Shown here piece by piece: positions 33,235 to 45,881 of a stretch of 62,153 nt of DNA. The stretch lies in contig JNDT01002389.1 of NCBI GenBank assembly GCA_000697055.1, positions 1 to 62,153 on the forward strand, given 5' to 3'. Under the pieces are notes generated by a model. It was not told the origin of the DNA. It worked only from the letters and a program-made list of their open reading frames with translations, and ran no database searches. Position 1 is the first letter of the stretch. Every line of letters begins with the position of its first letter. This DNA comes from Saksenaea vasiformis B4078. Taxonomy: Eukaryota > Mucoromycota > Mucoromycetes > Mucorales > Saksenaeaceae. Both the position numbers and the translations under genes were made by a program.

Positions 33235-34264
33235 AACCCAAAACAAATCAAAACTAGTCATTAAAAAGTTCCCTCACATCAAATGGATTACGATATGATT
33301 GAACTGAAAGATGTCAGTTGTACATAATCTGTAGAGAATTCTGAGCCAGTTTTGAACCCTGGACGTAATACAAAAGCATGACCTTATGGCAAGGATACTT
33401 TTGATTTAATGTCTGTTGAAAATGCAAATGGAGTTGTGCACTACATTAACTCAATGAAACGTAACTGTCAAGGGTGCTGGAACCTCATGATACTCTGTAG
33501 TTCTCGAATAGTGAATGGAAATGGATAACCCTCCATCAGATATGCTGCGTCCTATTTGTAAATGGAAGTAGTTTTCTATTCCAACGCTATGATTTCGTGC
33601 TTTATTCTCAATGTTGCGTTCGAGTCAAAGATACGGTCTGTCACAAAGTAATGAGTATACTGGCGATGACAGAAAGTCCGATCTTTTACTTTTTTTCTAC
33701 GGCTTTCTTCGTAAGATCCATCGCAGCATGTACTTCCGGTTTATCACATATGCAGAATCGCTCATATCCTTTAACCTACTCTTTAGATAGTACGTATGAC
33801 TTTTATTGCAGACTGTCTTGACTGTGATAGTTCCTTGTTCACCGTCAGGTAAGCAAATGTTGCTACTTGTAGCATCGCTCATATTCCACAACAGAAATTG
33901 ACCAAAGATTGCATCTGCGCTTTGTTCAGTCTATTGCGCGATAGAGCCGCTTCCAGCATGAATAAGTTTTTTAAATGCTGCTCGAATAAATTTTGCGTCC
34001 ACAAATGGACCAAGTTCATGTAAACAGCTATCCTAACCAGGTCATGTTGCTCTCTTCTTTAGCACAAACTTGCTTCTTCATAGAATCAGAATTTGTTTGG
34101 AGTAGCGTAAAGACCTATTTGATAACCGATAGCCAAACGTGTCTTCCAGAACCAATGTTTCCTTTTTAACTTCCATTTTGATTGGCTAACTGTTTTACAA
34201 AGTACCAAAACGCTTAATGCTTTTTTTTTTAAATCTCCACTTCGTCTTTTTTTATTTGTTTTCA
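33235..34264. other. intergenic, holds repeat copy C
   Basis: Apart from repeat copy C (33950-34140), nothing is recognised. The copy ends about 125 bases before the next start codon, so it lies within the likely promoter. Confidence 0.5.
33950..34140 (+). repeat. dispersed repeat, copy C (tail only)
   Basis: It keeps only the last blocks of the family: ATGCTGCTCGAATAAATTTT, GCGTCCAC, GACCAAGTTCATG, an intron-like segment (34020-34062; GTAAAC, CCTAAC, TTCTTTAG), then CACAAACTTGCTTCTTC and GAGTAGCGTAAA. The 5' half with hairpins is absent. The truncation of the left part is like that of 5'-truncated elements. Confidence 0.75.
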
Positions 34265-35350
34265 ATGACAATGTCAGATCGCTCCTTGGTATCGTGGCAG
34301 CAAGAGCTATCTGATTTCTTCAAAGGAATTGGATTGATAGAGACCAGTCGATGTTTGGACACAGAGATACTTGTACTTTCGCGACAGCGCTTTGAGCAGT
34401 TACCACAGGAGCTAGAAAAGCTTGTTGAAAAGTTACTACAGTCTCTGGAAAACCATGTAGAAGCGAAAGAATCTTCACTGAATCCACTCTCTACACCAGA
34501 GCAACTGGAAGGTGTTCTGTATAAGAAACGGAAACGATCCAGTGACAATGACGAAGACGACCAGGAGGAACAAGAACAAGAACGAGTCAAGCGATTTGAC
34601 AGCGATCAGGTTCAGATCCGCGCAACCAACAGCGAAGTGCAACAAAGGATTCAAACATTCATTCAAGCTAAACAAAACGATGTCGATGCCAGCAATCGTA
34701 CTGAATTCCTCAACCGACCTGATCCCACTGTAGCTGACGTGACCTGTGCACGAACAGACGCGCGGGAGATTAATCGCAACATCCAAATGAAGTTTGATAT
34801 TGTCAACAATGAAGATGGACCATTAGCTCGTTCTATGCTGGCGAACAGTATGCGACCGCAAGAAGGACCTGCGACGGTTTCTGCACACAGCGGCGCCGAA
34901 AATCGCGTCCGTTCTATCGAAGACCATTTGAACGTTCAGTTCCAACCAGGCGAGTTTTCATTGTATGAACGCATCAAAATCTTGGAGAATATCCTCATGG
35001 AAATCGAACGACAACATCCTATGTGGGCTGCTGTCTATTTTAATCAACCGAATCGCACCTATCCGCCACCCCCGCCCGTCACCTACATCTCGAGAAAACC
35101 TCCACCACCGTCCCCTTTCGCCGATCATCCAGAAACAATAGCATCACCACCTGCATCGTCCATATTCAAACGAGATGACACGCCAACATACACTGCTACG
35201 CAAATTACGCCCACAGACGACCGGATGCAGCTTAAAACCACCGGCCGAGCCAATTCCTCACTGACCCGCGCGGTCATTGAACAACTAAACAAGCAAAAAC
35301 AATCGCCCTCCCAACAAAGTGGATCGGAACTGTCTATAACTAAACCTTAA
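34265..35350 (+). CDS. MBIP-like coiled-coil protein, 361 aa
   Basis: A single exon. ATG at 34265, with a second at 34271. The N-terminal third is helical and ends in an acidic, basic-flanked patch (RKRSSDNDEDD). The middle holds DPTVADVTCARTDAREINRN followed by IEDHLNVQF and YERIKILENILMEIERQHP, which resemble the CARTD and LE-rich coiled-coil parts of MAP3K12-binding inhibitory protein (MBIP, a subunit of the metazoan ATAC acetyltransferase complex). The C-terminal third is Pro-rich (PPPPPVTYISRKPPPPSPF) and likely disordered. The MBIP relation is from memory of the motif, and fungal function is unknown. Confidence 0.65.
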   Translation: MTMSDRSLVSWQQELSDFFKGIGLIETSRCLDTEILVLSRQRFEQLPQELEKLVEKLLQSLENHVEAKESSLNPLSTPEQLEGVLYKKRKRSSDNDEDDQEEQEQERVKRFDSDQVQIRATNSEVQQRIQTFIQAKQNDVDASNRTEFLNRPDPTVADVTCARTDAREINRNIQMKFDIVNNEDGPLARSMLANSMRPQEGPATVSAHSGAENRVRSIEDHLNVQFQPGEFSLYERIKILENILMEIERQHPMWAAVYFNQPNRTYPPPPPVTYISRKPPPPSPFADHPETIASPPASSIFKRDDTPTYTATQITPTDDRMQLKTTGRANSSLTRAVIEQLNKQKQSPSQQSGSELSITKP

Positions 35351-36756
35351 ACTACGCTCATCTAAATACATAAAACATGGAATCTTCAACTGATACTGAA
35401 TCGCACCTACATGTGTTTCTTTTCATCGGGTTTTGCATTTGCGCGTGTGGATGCCGTATACTTTCCGCTGGTGTGATAGGAGTGACCATCGTCGCTGTTC
35501 TAGTCAGCAGTTCCCGGTCAATGTGTTACTGACCTGTCCTACTGTGGGAGTTCAAACGGTTTAAGTTTACGGGTATATTTCGATCGATTGATTGATCGAA
35601 AACGAGCCGTGACGCACATCGTCTTCATCTACTAGATCTTTAGATCCGTTATGATTTTGTCAAAACGGACGATGGATCGTTCTAATGAATGGATCAACGA
35701 TGAATGATAAATATACCTGCACCAAAGGTTATAGAAGATTAGAAGACATTACTAAGCATGAAGTCATCGATCCAGGGTCGATTGACATTTATGCCGCCAA
35801 CAATGGGTCTAGAGTTTTATCATGTAATACTCGCAAAATATGTGTTATCATATTGCACGTGACATTTACGTGGACAACCCCTAAACCAAGCAGCGGATAT
35901 AACTCATCGAGCAAGACGGTAGATAAACAGAATATTCAATCCAAACATAAAAAGTTCATCTTGGCCATGTTGTGCGAAATTTCAAATGAGCATAGATAGA
36001 ACTCGAAAGCGTTCTTTGCGGTTGGCAATAAATGTTCCTGCCAGAGGAGATCTGCTCGAGTAACTAATGCTCCAGGATTCATTAGTACCGTGAAAATGAA
36101 GATCGCAGGCGTGGTATCAGCAGCTCAAATGCAGGGAACTGCTCAGTCCTATGCATTGTGGTAGATAACAGTCCACATGCGAGCTCTCAGATCAACGCTG
36201 GTCGTGGAACAAAAAGCTGTTGCAGCATTCCTTCAGTTATTCAAAAGCAGGACCGTACGAAAGCGAGAGCAGTACGATCCTGTACATTCGATCTGCATTG
36301 AGAAAAAGTTAAGGAAATAAGGCACCAAGTGATCTAATTGACGTAGGTGGATATGTCCTCGCACTTTTGTACAGGGATGTAAGACGTAAGAGGAGTAGTA
36401 GTAGTAGTAGTAGTAAGGTCACGGCTATGTTTGTGGCTCTAATAAGAAAAGGAAACAGGGAAAAGAAAGCCTTGTGCTTTGCCGGATTCGTGCAGCAAAT
36501 GCTATTGTTCGTTCGGGAGATCTGTCGGCTTACAATATCAACTGACATATATCTCCCACAGACACTCTCTCCCAGAAACTCTATTTTTCCTTTCTTTCCT
36601 TCCTTCTTTCTTTCTCTTCGGATAACGCTTAGCAACATATAAAAGAGAAAAGAAAAAGAGTTATTCTGTTGTCACGCGTTCTTTCTCCAGTCCTCCTCTT
36701 ATTTGCCTGCTAAAATCAAAAAGAGCGAAACCCAAAAAAGAGAAAGATAATAATTC
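35351..36756. other. intergenic, 1.4 kb, no supported gene
   Basis: No gene is recognised. A short AGT/AGG microsatellite is found at 36391-36415. The last 150 bases contain a TTTCTTTCCTTCCTTC tract and are probably the kelch gene promoter. Confidence 0.5.
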
Positions 36757-38673
36757 ATGATAACTAGTCGCTATCTCTGCATTCTTCTTTCGTTGCAGAT
36801 AGTGGCTCTACAAAACATACCAACGCCGCGATGGGCCTCCGGTATGAAACATCCACTATCATGATAAATCACCCATTTTGTGTATAGGCTGCGTTTTACT
36901 ATCGACGGCTGTACACTGCTATGGTGGGGTGGAAAGCGAGACAGGCGACGCCTCTAACGCTGTGTACGCCCTGGATCTAAGCCTTGCATGGAATGCGAGT
37001 GAACCAGCATGGCAATTGATGAACCAGTCAGCGTTGCATGTTTTATATTTTGCCACAGTCGCTCTAGATAGACATAGTTTCTTGATCAATGGTGGCTACG
37101 ATCCGAATTTAACTGTACAAGAATATAATCAATCATGGATTTATAATGGCCCAAGCCATCAATGGACCTTACCGCCTATAGCCAACACTAGTATCCCGCG
37201 CAGGTAGCCAAAACATGTCTAAAAAAAGCTTGGCTTCACTTTGTTTTCCTTTAGGGAAAAGCATACGGCGACACTGACATCACAAAGAGAAATATGGATA
37301 TGGGGAGGCAGAAGGTAGGTAGCACATGAAAATATCGTATCCTAAATGACTCGATAGTCCGGCTACCGATGATGCCAACACGACGTCGTTTTATAATTCG
37401 TGGGATGTCATTAATATTGATGTAGGTTTTTCTCCTTTTTTAATGAAAGAGCGTATTCTGACGTTTTATTCAAGAATTGGACTTATTCTTCTGCGATTGT
37501 CCCAGGCGATGTCCCACCTGCGCGTGTAGATCATACTGCCACTTTGATCTTTGGTACTCACATCCTTATCATCGGTGGTATGGTGTATACGCACGATGTG
37601 ATTAATCCCGCAGCCGAGCGCACCCTGAATCCAGTTTCAATGAGTGCGCTTCTGTTGTTTGACACGGTGGCCGTCGAATGGCGATCTGTTACTGCAGGCG
37701 GTAATATTCCTGCTCCCAGGAGAGGCCATTCTGCAGTTTTCAGTAAGCAGGTGCCAAACATGTGTGTCTCTGCAATGCTGAGCAACGGACAGGGCCAGGA
37801 AAAGAAAGCATAATCGTTTTCGGAGGAGGAACACCTGGTAAGTCCTATGATCCATGACGCGATTGACAAATCGCTTTAGACGACAATAATACAACGTTGA
37901 ACGACGTATTTATCCTCGAATTACGATCCATGCAGTGGATTGCACCCGTTGTCGGAGGCGTACCTCCCGAACCAAGGAAATACCATCAAGGTGAATGAAA
38001 ATTCTACGAGGTTATTCCGCCACTCATCCCTTTTTAAAGCATGTTTGGTGTCTACCGACCAAATGCTAGTTCTGTTTGGTCGCGGCAGTGACGAAACAGC
38101 CTATAGCGATGTCAATATCTTCAGTATTTCGACGCCAGGATGGATAACACAGTATACACCGGATTTAACATGGCTTGAGGGCAATCGCAGCACATCTTCT
38201 TCAGTACATAGCATCTACCGGAACTCTACCATCGGAGAACCCCATGGAAACTCTCGTGATCCGGACTCTTCCACCACTTTTGACAACTCCACTAGGTTTC
38301 CAGAAGATGAAACAAGTTCCTCAACTTCTTCTTCATCCAAGATAACCGCAGGTGTTATTGCAGGTGTTATTAGCGCAGGCGTAGTGGCGGTAAAAAATTT
38401 AAGGGGTAAAAGAAGCATTCGATTTAGTTGACAACCTTGTAGGTCGGCGGCGGAATCTTCCTTGTTCTAAGTGTAATCGTCTACGGGCGCCACCAACAGC
38501 GACGACAGCAAGATGCAGAATCTGTCAAGGAAGATAGCTCCATGTCCTCCTACGTCCTTTCATCCATATCACGGTTTAAACCTGACCATCGAAGTTCATT
38601 TTCCACTATTGACACATATGTGACACATAGCGACGATGGAAAAAACCACAAACCAGATGCACGAGATGAATGA
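36757..38673 (+). CDS. kelch-repeat single-pass membrane protein, 507 aa
   Basis: Nine exons: 36757-36841, 36888-37203, 37255-37314, 37358-37421, 37475-37742, 37799-37837, 37880-37990, 38040-38389, 38443-38673. The N-terminus is hydrophobic and signal-like. Kelch blades show paired Gly and H-T/S-A motifs: YGGVE, LINGGYD, REKHTATL, DHTATLIFGTHILIIGG, RRGHSAVF, and IIVFGGG. A Ser/Thr-rich stalk with many NxS/T sites precedes one transmembrane helix (ITAGVIAGVISAGVVAVGGG, then IFLVLSVIV) and a short basic cytosolic tail. The architecture suits a cell-surface or Golgi protein. The acceptor of exon 6 is ambiguous by six bases. Partner and role are unknown. Confidence 0.85.
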
Positions 38674-38739
38674 TCTGAGAACTCGAATTTTTTGTGTTGT
38701 ATTTTTACCCCATTTCTTTTTATGTAATGTTCCTTTGAA

Positions 38740-39542
<803 letters not shown>

Positions 39543-39870
39543 GGTCGAGGTATCTTTGGAAGGATCGGCTGTTTGTACTGCGATGGTTGGCATAGATTCC
39601 CCAAAAAGAAACGCTGTGCAGTTGGCAACGTTTGACGGGACTCGGAATAATTTTTTGTTCACGAGGAAAGAGCCCCTTGCATTGTTCGTCATAGACAAGA
39701 ATGCGTTTTTTAGCTCCTTTGGAGTTAACTCCTGCATATTGGGTACCAACTTTCACTGTCTTGTCATCTTTCCACAAGCTATTCTTTTCTCCTTAAATAC
39801 TGTCTTTTTTTTCTTCGCATATCCTAAGGAAGATTTAGTATTTTGGCCCCCTACACTTCTGCCGCTCGCC

Positions 39871-41449
39871 ATGAGGATAGCATTTTTGATCCCTTTGCTA
39901 GTATGTACATGTATGTGTCCTATTAGCCTTGCCTTGGGTGTCCAGTCATGTCCGCCATTACCTCCAAGAGAACCACCAACCTCCGTTCATGATCTACGCC
40001 CAGACGACATTGGTATCATGGCTGCTATAGGAGACAGGTACCTCATACCGCATAGAACGGCCCATTGCTTATCATAAACATAGCATTACAGCTGGCCTCA
40101 TGGCTAGAAATGTCAATACATCCTATGCGACGGTTACGGATATTAAAGAATACCGTGGATTAGGAGGGATAATAGGTGTAGTAAGTAAGCAAAGAAAGCT
40201 ACATGTAACCTCGGTCTGATGGGACTTGTTTTAGGACGAAGGCACGCCTAGCATAGCCAACTATATCAAACGCTATTCACCCGACTTAAAAGGTGGATCT
40301 GTAGGTGAAAATCAGCTTAAGATCTGTCCCGGTAATAAGATGATACAGACGGCACGATTTGATCTCTAACGTCGTGTCTCTATGAAAAAGCCACTTTTTT
40401 TTGCATGCACTATGATCACCAGTAAATATTTTTCTTTTCCTCTCTTTCCCTTACAGAAAAAAGAAAGAAAAAAATGAAAGCTTATCTATATTTGTTAGTC
40501 CATCAGTCGATCATCTCAATGCAGCTTTGTCTAGCGCCACCAGCGAAAGCTTAGAGGATCAGATAGACTATATTATTAAAGAGATGGGAAAGATCGAGGG
40601 CGCTGCTGATAAATGGAAGCTCGTGAACGTGTTCCTTGGCACGAACGACATAGCCGCTTCCTGTGTTCCCGGTTATGACGCTGTATCCTATCACAACAGA
40701 ATGAAACAAGGTCTTCAACGCCTGGTCAAGGAGATGGACAAGGTGTTTGTCAATATCGGTAAAGAACATGAATATCCATTTTGGCAATGGCTTGTGACTA
40801 AACCAAAACTTAGTGGGATTTTTCCACTTTGAAGAGATACAGCTCATCGGCAAGAAAGATCCCAGCTATCGGAAGCCTTTGAAAGGCATTGACACCGATC
40901 CACAGTTCTATGAATGTGTTTGCTGCAAACTGACACTGGAAGCGCTGGAGTCAAAATTACTGGGGACGCATAACTTAAAGTTGCTTGATATCCTGCCATG
41001 GGATTCGTCTGAAACCATCGGCATGGCCTATGTCAGATATCAAGTAGACGTATTCAACACAGTGCTCAAAGAACTGGTGGAAGAACTCTCGCTCTTTTCA
41101 AATGACCGGTCGGCATTCGTTTACCAACCAATGAATCTCGATATTTCTAGGGTGCCTATCAGAGCACTGAGGTAAACTTGAAGAACCAATGAAATATCAA
41201 ATTAGCTGACCTATTTCTATAAAAAAAGTAACATTGACGTCTATCATCCCAACCAACTTGGCCAGGCATTTATTGGAACGGTAAGAGATGGTTTACATAA
41301 TCATGATTTGACTGATTTTTCAATCTATCCTTTAGAGTCTATGGAACGGCATGTTCCTACCCAAGGCTAAAAAGCCTGAGAAGTATATCTACCGCGATGA
41401 CCTTCCTGCATACTGTCCTACTGCAACGGACCGGTTTCAAACACACTAA
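39871..41449 (+). CDS. secreted GDSL-type phospholipase B-like lipase, 378 aa
   Basis: Seven exons: 39871-40037, 40084-40180, 40235-40331, 40507-40758, 40814-41171, 41229-41280, 41336-41449. A clear signal peptide (RIAFLIPLLVCTCMCPISLA) precedes LRPDDIGIMAAIGDSITAG; the catalytic Ser block GDS is created by splicing. VNVFLGTNDIA supplies the block with catalytic Asn, and DVYHPNQLGQ near the end gives the catalytic Asp and His. The order matches the phospholipase B1 branch of SGNH hydrolases, which removes acyl chains from phospholipids. The exon 3-4 join (donor GTAATA, acceptor CATCAG) is the least certain. The stop overlaps that of sulfiredoxin on the other strand. Confidence 0.87.
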
Positions 41450-41923
41450 TCATCTTTAAATGGTGTCGAAGCGCCGAGATACGTCTTGATGACACTTGGC
41501 GGCGTCTGAATCAATTTGCCACGGATTGTTTCCTTCCCTAATTCCTTGTGCGCTGCCCACCGATGGCATCCGCCAAATGCAAAATAATAGTCATCCCCTT
41601 TGTATTGAACATGATGTACATCCTGCATGATACATGAGTCATCTTTTCTTTTTTGAACTTTTCTGCCTTTTTGACGCAGTATCTATGGTGATTGAGTACT
41701 TACAATGGGGGTCAGATCCTTGTCATGTCCTGGCTCTTGCAAAAGCTTTTTCATTTGTTCCACTTTTTCACGATCCAGGATGGACGGAATCGGTCGGTTA
41801 ATAGCACTTAAGGGGATATCATGCACCTTTATTTGCAAAAGTTAGGATATATCCCATAAACAAAATGCACGGAATTACCTCTTGGATGTTATTGCCATGG
41901 ACAGAATAATTATCAACTTCCAT
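41446..41923 (-). CDS. SRX1: sulfiredoxin, 114 aa
   Basis: Three exons: 41879-41923, 41704-41826, 41446-41622. It repairs over-oxidised peroxiredoxin by ATP-dependent reduction of cysteine sulfinic acid. The catalytic motif FGGCHRW is present, preceded by HDIPLSAINRPIPSILD and followed by ETIRGKLIQT and YLGAST, all typical. Full length for the family, with no targeting signal, so cytosolic. Its TAG lies on the same bases as the TAA of the phospholipase gene, a four-base tail-to-tail overlap (41446-41449). Confidence 0.96.
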
Positions 41924-42276
41924 ATCGCTCTGTTTAAAAGGATCACAATAAAAAGGAAGGGATCCCTATTTATAAAGGTAATGGGAAAAAAGAAAAAGCG
42001 TGGCGCCGTTTCGATCTGTTCCAGTCTCAGCAGCTTACTCATCTGCTTTAACCAATCAAAGACGGATTTTAAATTTTAACTTCCGTCGGGTACATGCTGC
42101 TAGTGACAATAAGAAGTTTATATTGTTTGTTTGCACATCATCGACGATCTCTCGGGAGGTCAGATGGAAAGACAGGCTAGACCAGTTGTAAATGAAATGA
42201 CAATAAGAAAAAGACAGAACCCCCTTGTGCTGTTTGTCCTTCTCTTTTTTTCTTGTTCTGTTATCTCTTGACAAAA

Positions 42277-43236
42277 ATGACTACAGAGGTTGCTGTCCAG
42301 AATCACCATAAACCATCAAAGAACATGCTAGAACATGGTAAATCTTACTGTGTGTAATCCTTGATGAAATATCTAAGCGTTGTTAACAGTGAAACCATTA
42401 ACGGATGAGACTGACCAAGTGGTGTCTGATTTGGATGTATCGTCAACGCATCCCACTGAGCACACACGCTATGATGAAGGCATGGAAAGAAATCATTTTT
42501 TAAATAACCGAATTTTTTTTTTTTTTTTTTTTTTTGCTTATCATCTATTCTATAGTAGCTTACGTGAAGGAGAAGTTGATGTCTTTAATCTATTGGGAGA
42601 TTCCCGCCCGCAGTGCAACTGTCATGACATTAATGTTGAGCAGCCTGATTTTGACCCAATACTATTCTTTGCTCTATCTTGGTGCTGCTCTGTTTACACT
42701 TGCCACTTGTTTCAACTGGATTTATGTCAACCTACACCAACAATGCCAAAAAGTATGGAGTGGGAAATCGGCGGAAGAACTGGTTCATCCTCACAGGTAA
42801 ATTTTTTATTTTAAGTCAAATGCAACTCAGCCTAACCAACACACAACAACAAAAAAGTGTCCGGCTCCAAAACACGACGTATATTTCGCGTGACCGCATT
42901 GAACGTATAGAGCGGCTGATGATAGATGTGATTGAGATGGCTGCACACCAGTTGGTCAAATTGGTACTTATCGAAAACAGCTTGCGGTCGGGTTATGCAG
43001 TAGCGATTTCCTACTGTATCTGGACTATTGCAAAACATGTGGCGGTCAAGTACATCATCGGCCTAGCAGTGCTCTCTATGTTCAGTCTTCCACGCATGTA
43101 CTTGTTACACAGAGAGACCATCGATCACCATATCTCCCATGAAAGCCAACGAGTGCACCAACTGCTGTCCTTTACGCTGCAGAAAATTCATAAGGGAGTC
43201 TCCTATATTAGCAATCTTTTTCAAGTAATGACATAA
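42277..43236 (+). CDS. RTN1: reticulon-domain ER protein
   Basis: Exons 42277-42337, 42390-42479, 42556-42796 and 42858-43236. The reticulon homology domain begins VKEKLMSLIYWEIPARSA, with two long hydrophobic hairpins separated by a polar loop (one ending near YVNLHQQCQ, the other with AISYCIWTIAKHV and PRMYLLH). Reticulons bend ER tubules. Intron 2 has a GC donor (AAG|GCATGG at 42480) with TAACC and a T-run before TATAG; no GT donor keeps the frame. The end is uncertain: the frame stops at 43236, but splicing at 43224 to 43266 and again near 43340 would give a basic tail ending KKKNG at 43551. Confidence 0.82.
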
Positions 43237-43368
43237 TTTGGTCATTAAAAAAAAAGGGAACAAAGATGACAAAAACAGCAATTTGGTTAAACGAAAAAAT
43301 TCATGCTATTCATTTCGGACATCGGGCCGTCAACCGAAATGTGAGGAGAAGGAAGAGGAGGAGAAGAA

Positions 43369-43400
43369 GCTTCTTCTTCTTCTTCTTCTTCTTCTTCTTC
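43369..43400. repeat. TTC microsatellite
   Basis: About ten TTC units lie just after the reticulon gene, or in its last intron if the longer model is right. Confidence 0.85.
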
Positions 43401-43804
43401 CTAAAGACACATAAAGCCCCCATGACGAAGAAGCCGTACCATACCTCCTTTGCTCATGTAAACTTAAAAGTGTGTGTGTATATACATTTTCCAATTATCC
43501 CTCAGAAATAGATTCTGTGTTCCTTAGATAGCAAAGAAGAAGAATGGATAAGCCATATTTAGTTCAGAGATCGGGTATGTTGTACTGTCAGTTTTTTAGT
43601 TGATGTTGCTTGCTGTTTTCGTCACAGAATTTGTAAACCAACGGAATTTCACCAACATTCAGGTCTTTTTGATCGAAAAAGTCAAATCGTCGAAGGGTTG
43701 AAATTTAAATTCATACCTTCCCTAACATAGGTATAAAAGAGTTTACGAGTTAAATCAGTCGCGCGCGCGCGTAACCGAAGCACAAGTAAATTTCTCATTC
43801 TAAG

Positions 43805-44775
43805 ATGCATTCTTTTTTTTTCTATTTGATCTTTCTGGTGTTGCTTACCGCTCTAGGTAAAAATAACCCGTGCCTTTCTTTCTTTCTTTCTTTTTTCAGG
43901 CGTGCATATGTATATATAATCTGACTTGAAATCTTTTTCATCAAAAAGCACATGCCAAGGAGGTTAATGAAATCAAGACTGTCTGGGCCACTCAGACAAA
44001 GGTCGTTGTAGCCGACACCACCGCACCACCATATAACAATGGAGGTGAAGAAGAAGAAGAAGGAGACGTCATCCTCTCTGCCACACCCTCCTTTGGCAGT
44101 ATTTTAAAACCAGTGGCAACCACTATTGATCAGGATGACGATAGTCATAGGCATAGTCGTCATAATGACGAACATGAAGAAGATGAAGACGAACAAGACG
44201 AAGATGAAGAGGATGAGGATGAAGAGGATGAAGATGGTGATAGACGACCGCTTCGTCGTTTACAAGATAATGATAATGAAGATTTGTTACCACTTCCTGG
44301 CCAAATGGAAGAAGAAGAAGGAGCAGGAGGAGAAGAAGCAGAAAGAGAGCTACCTAACTCTCCCATGGATGAGGAAGAACCAACAGACACATCCAATAAC
44401 GATGCTGACCAACCGGATGATGCGGCACCCCCTTCGCCAACATCTGCAATCATCAGAAAGCCATCTGAAAACGCAGACGAAGAAGAGGAAGACGAAGATG
44501 TTGATGCTGCAAATATGCAAGCGACCGGTAGTGAGGATCACTTGGTATCAACAACAGTATCTGTGTCTCGAGTGACACCTATTCGTGACCCGTCTACAAC
44601 ATCTATGGCGTCTTCTTCATGGGTCCAATCCAGCACTGCTGCTGCGCACTCCATGTCATCATCGACTGCTTCAGGTCGTGCCGCCGCGATACACTCATCC
44701 GCAGTTATGGCAACATTTAACTGGATCACGATCTTTACACTGACGACGATGGTGCTAGCCGCTCTTGTCTTTTAG
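43805..44775 (+). CDS. acidic, probably GPI-anchored secreted protein, 292 aa
   Basis: Two exons: 43805-43856 and 43949-44775. The signal peptide is FFYLIFLVLLTALGAHA. The middle is extremely acidic (Asp/Glu runs near residues 110-140 and 150-215), followed by a Ser/Thr-rich stretch. The last 20 residues are hydrophobic (FNWITIFTLTTMVLAALVF) with small residues before them, as in a GPI-attachment signal. It may bind divalent metals or cell-wall polymers, but that is a guess. No domain is recognised. Confidence 0.75.
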
Positions 44776-44863
44776 ATTTCGTTTTTTTTTATTTACTACT
44801 TTTCCTTCTTCTTTTTTGTCTATTCATCATTGTGGTATTAAAAAAATTTTGTTTGTCCATTGA

Positions 44864-45762
44864 CTATTTTAAAAGTTCAAAGATCGTCATGCTAAGAGCT
44901 GTCGTTGGAATTCCCCATACAATTCTTGCGGCCAGCCCTCTCCCGAATGCGCGTAGACCACCCTCGGTAGCCCACATCTGATGTGCAATGGCCACTGGTC
45001 CTTTCCGAAATGCAGGTTTTGTTGCCGAAACCTGCCATCGCGTCTTGATCACATCCAAGGGTGTGGAAAGCACAATGGCCACCGCACCTGCACCACTGGC
45101 GCTCGCTGCGTAGGTGATCGGCGTCGGGGATTCACTGAGTTGTTTGAGCTGTTCATATACGGCGAAATAGGCCATGGTATGAGGGACAAACACAGCCAAA
45201 CCCATGCCATACCCCCTAAAAAATCCACGCAGACCTTCTTCACGCCAGATCTCTCGGACGGGCCAATGACTTAGCCTTGCTGTTGCACCACCCTTCACTT
45301 GTTCCGAGACCTGCAGTCGGTTTTTCATCACTTCCATTGGGGTGAACAACGTCCCTGCAGCTACTTCAGCCATACAGCCTGACAAAAGGTGATTCAGCAT
45401 GGCATCGCGTCCAACCACGCGATTATTGTTTAGCCAGGTCTTTGTGATTTCATAACAGGAAAGATAGACAGATAAAGCAGGAACACTGAACACAAGCGTT
45501 ACAGGAAGACCACGATAAAGTGATAAGATGCTTTCTATGGGTGTCGTCGAATAGGAAAATATGGCATGTCGTAGGCTGCTGCCAAAATGCAAAGAAGAGG
45601 TTCTCGAAACCTGCAACCTTGTTTTGATCGTATCAACTAGGAACCCAATTCACAATGAACAAATAAAGGTATCATTGCATACGTCTTACTTGGATGTGTG
45701 CACACCCGAGCGATGAGTGCCGCTACGCTCGAGGCCAGCACATAATGGCCATCGACGCCCAT
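44864..45762 (-). CDS. mitochondrial carrier family protein (SLC25), 281 aa
   Basis: Two exons: 45690-45762 and 44864-45636. Three carrier signatures are present, one per repeat: HPIDTIKTRLQV (built across the intron), TPMEVMKNRLQV and TPLDVIKTRWQV. Six membrane helices are evident, and size is normal for carriers. The glycine-rich GLRGFFRGYGMGL and RAFGRGLAARIVWG segments fit the matrix loops. The ATG at 45762 has a good context (GCCATGG). I cannot assign the substrate. Confidence 0.93.
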
Positions 45763-45881
45763 GGCTCAACGGGGGGGAAGTGAAAGCTTGCTAGATGTGA
45801 CTTGCACCAATTTCGGCACAGTAGATTTTTTTTTCCCCGTTGCAAGTCTGTCTGTCTGGCTGTCTTTGCTTTGATTCCCTC

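Noticed and set aside
44160..44453. Ser-rich minus-strand frame
   Set aside because: It is the complement of the Asp/Glu codon runs of the GPI-type protein.
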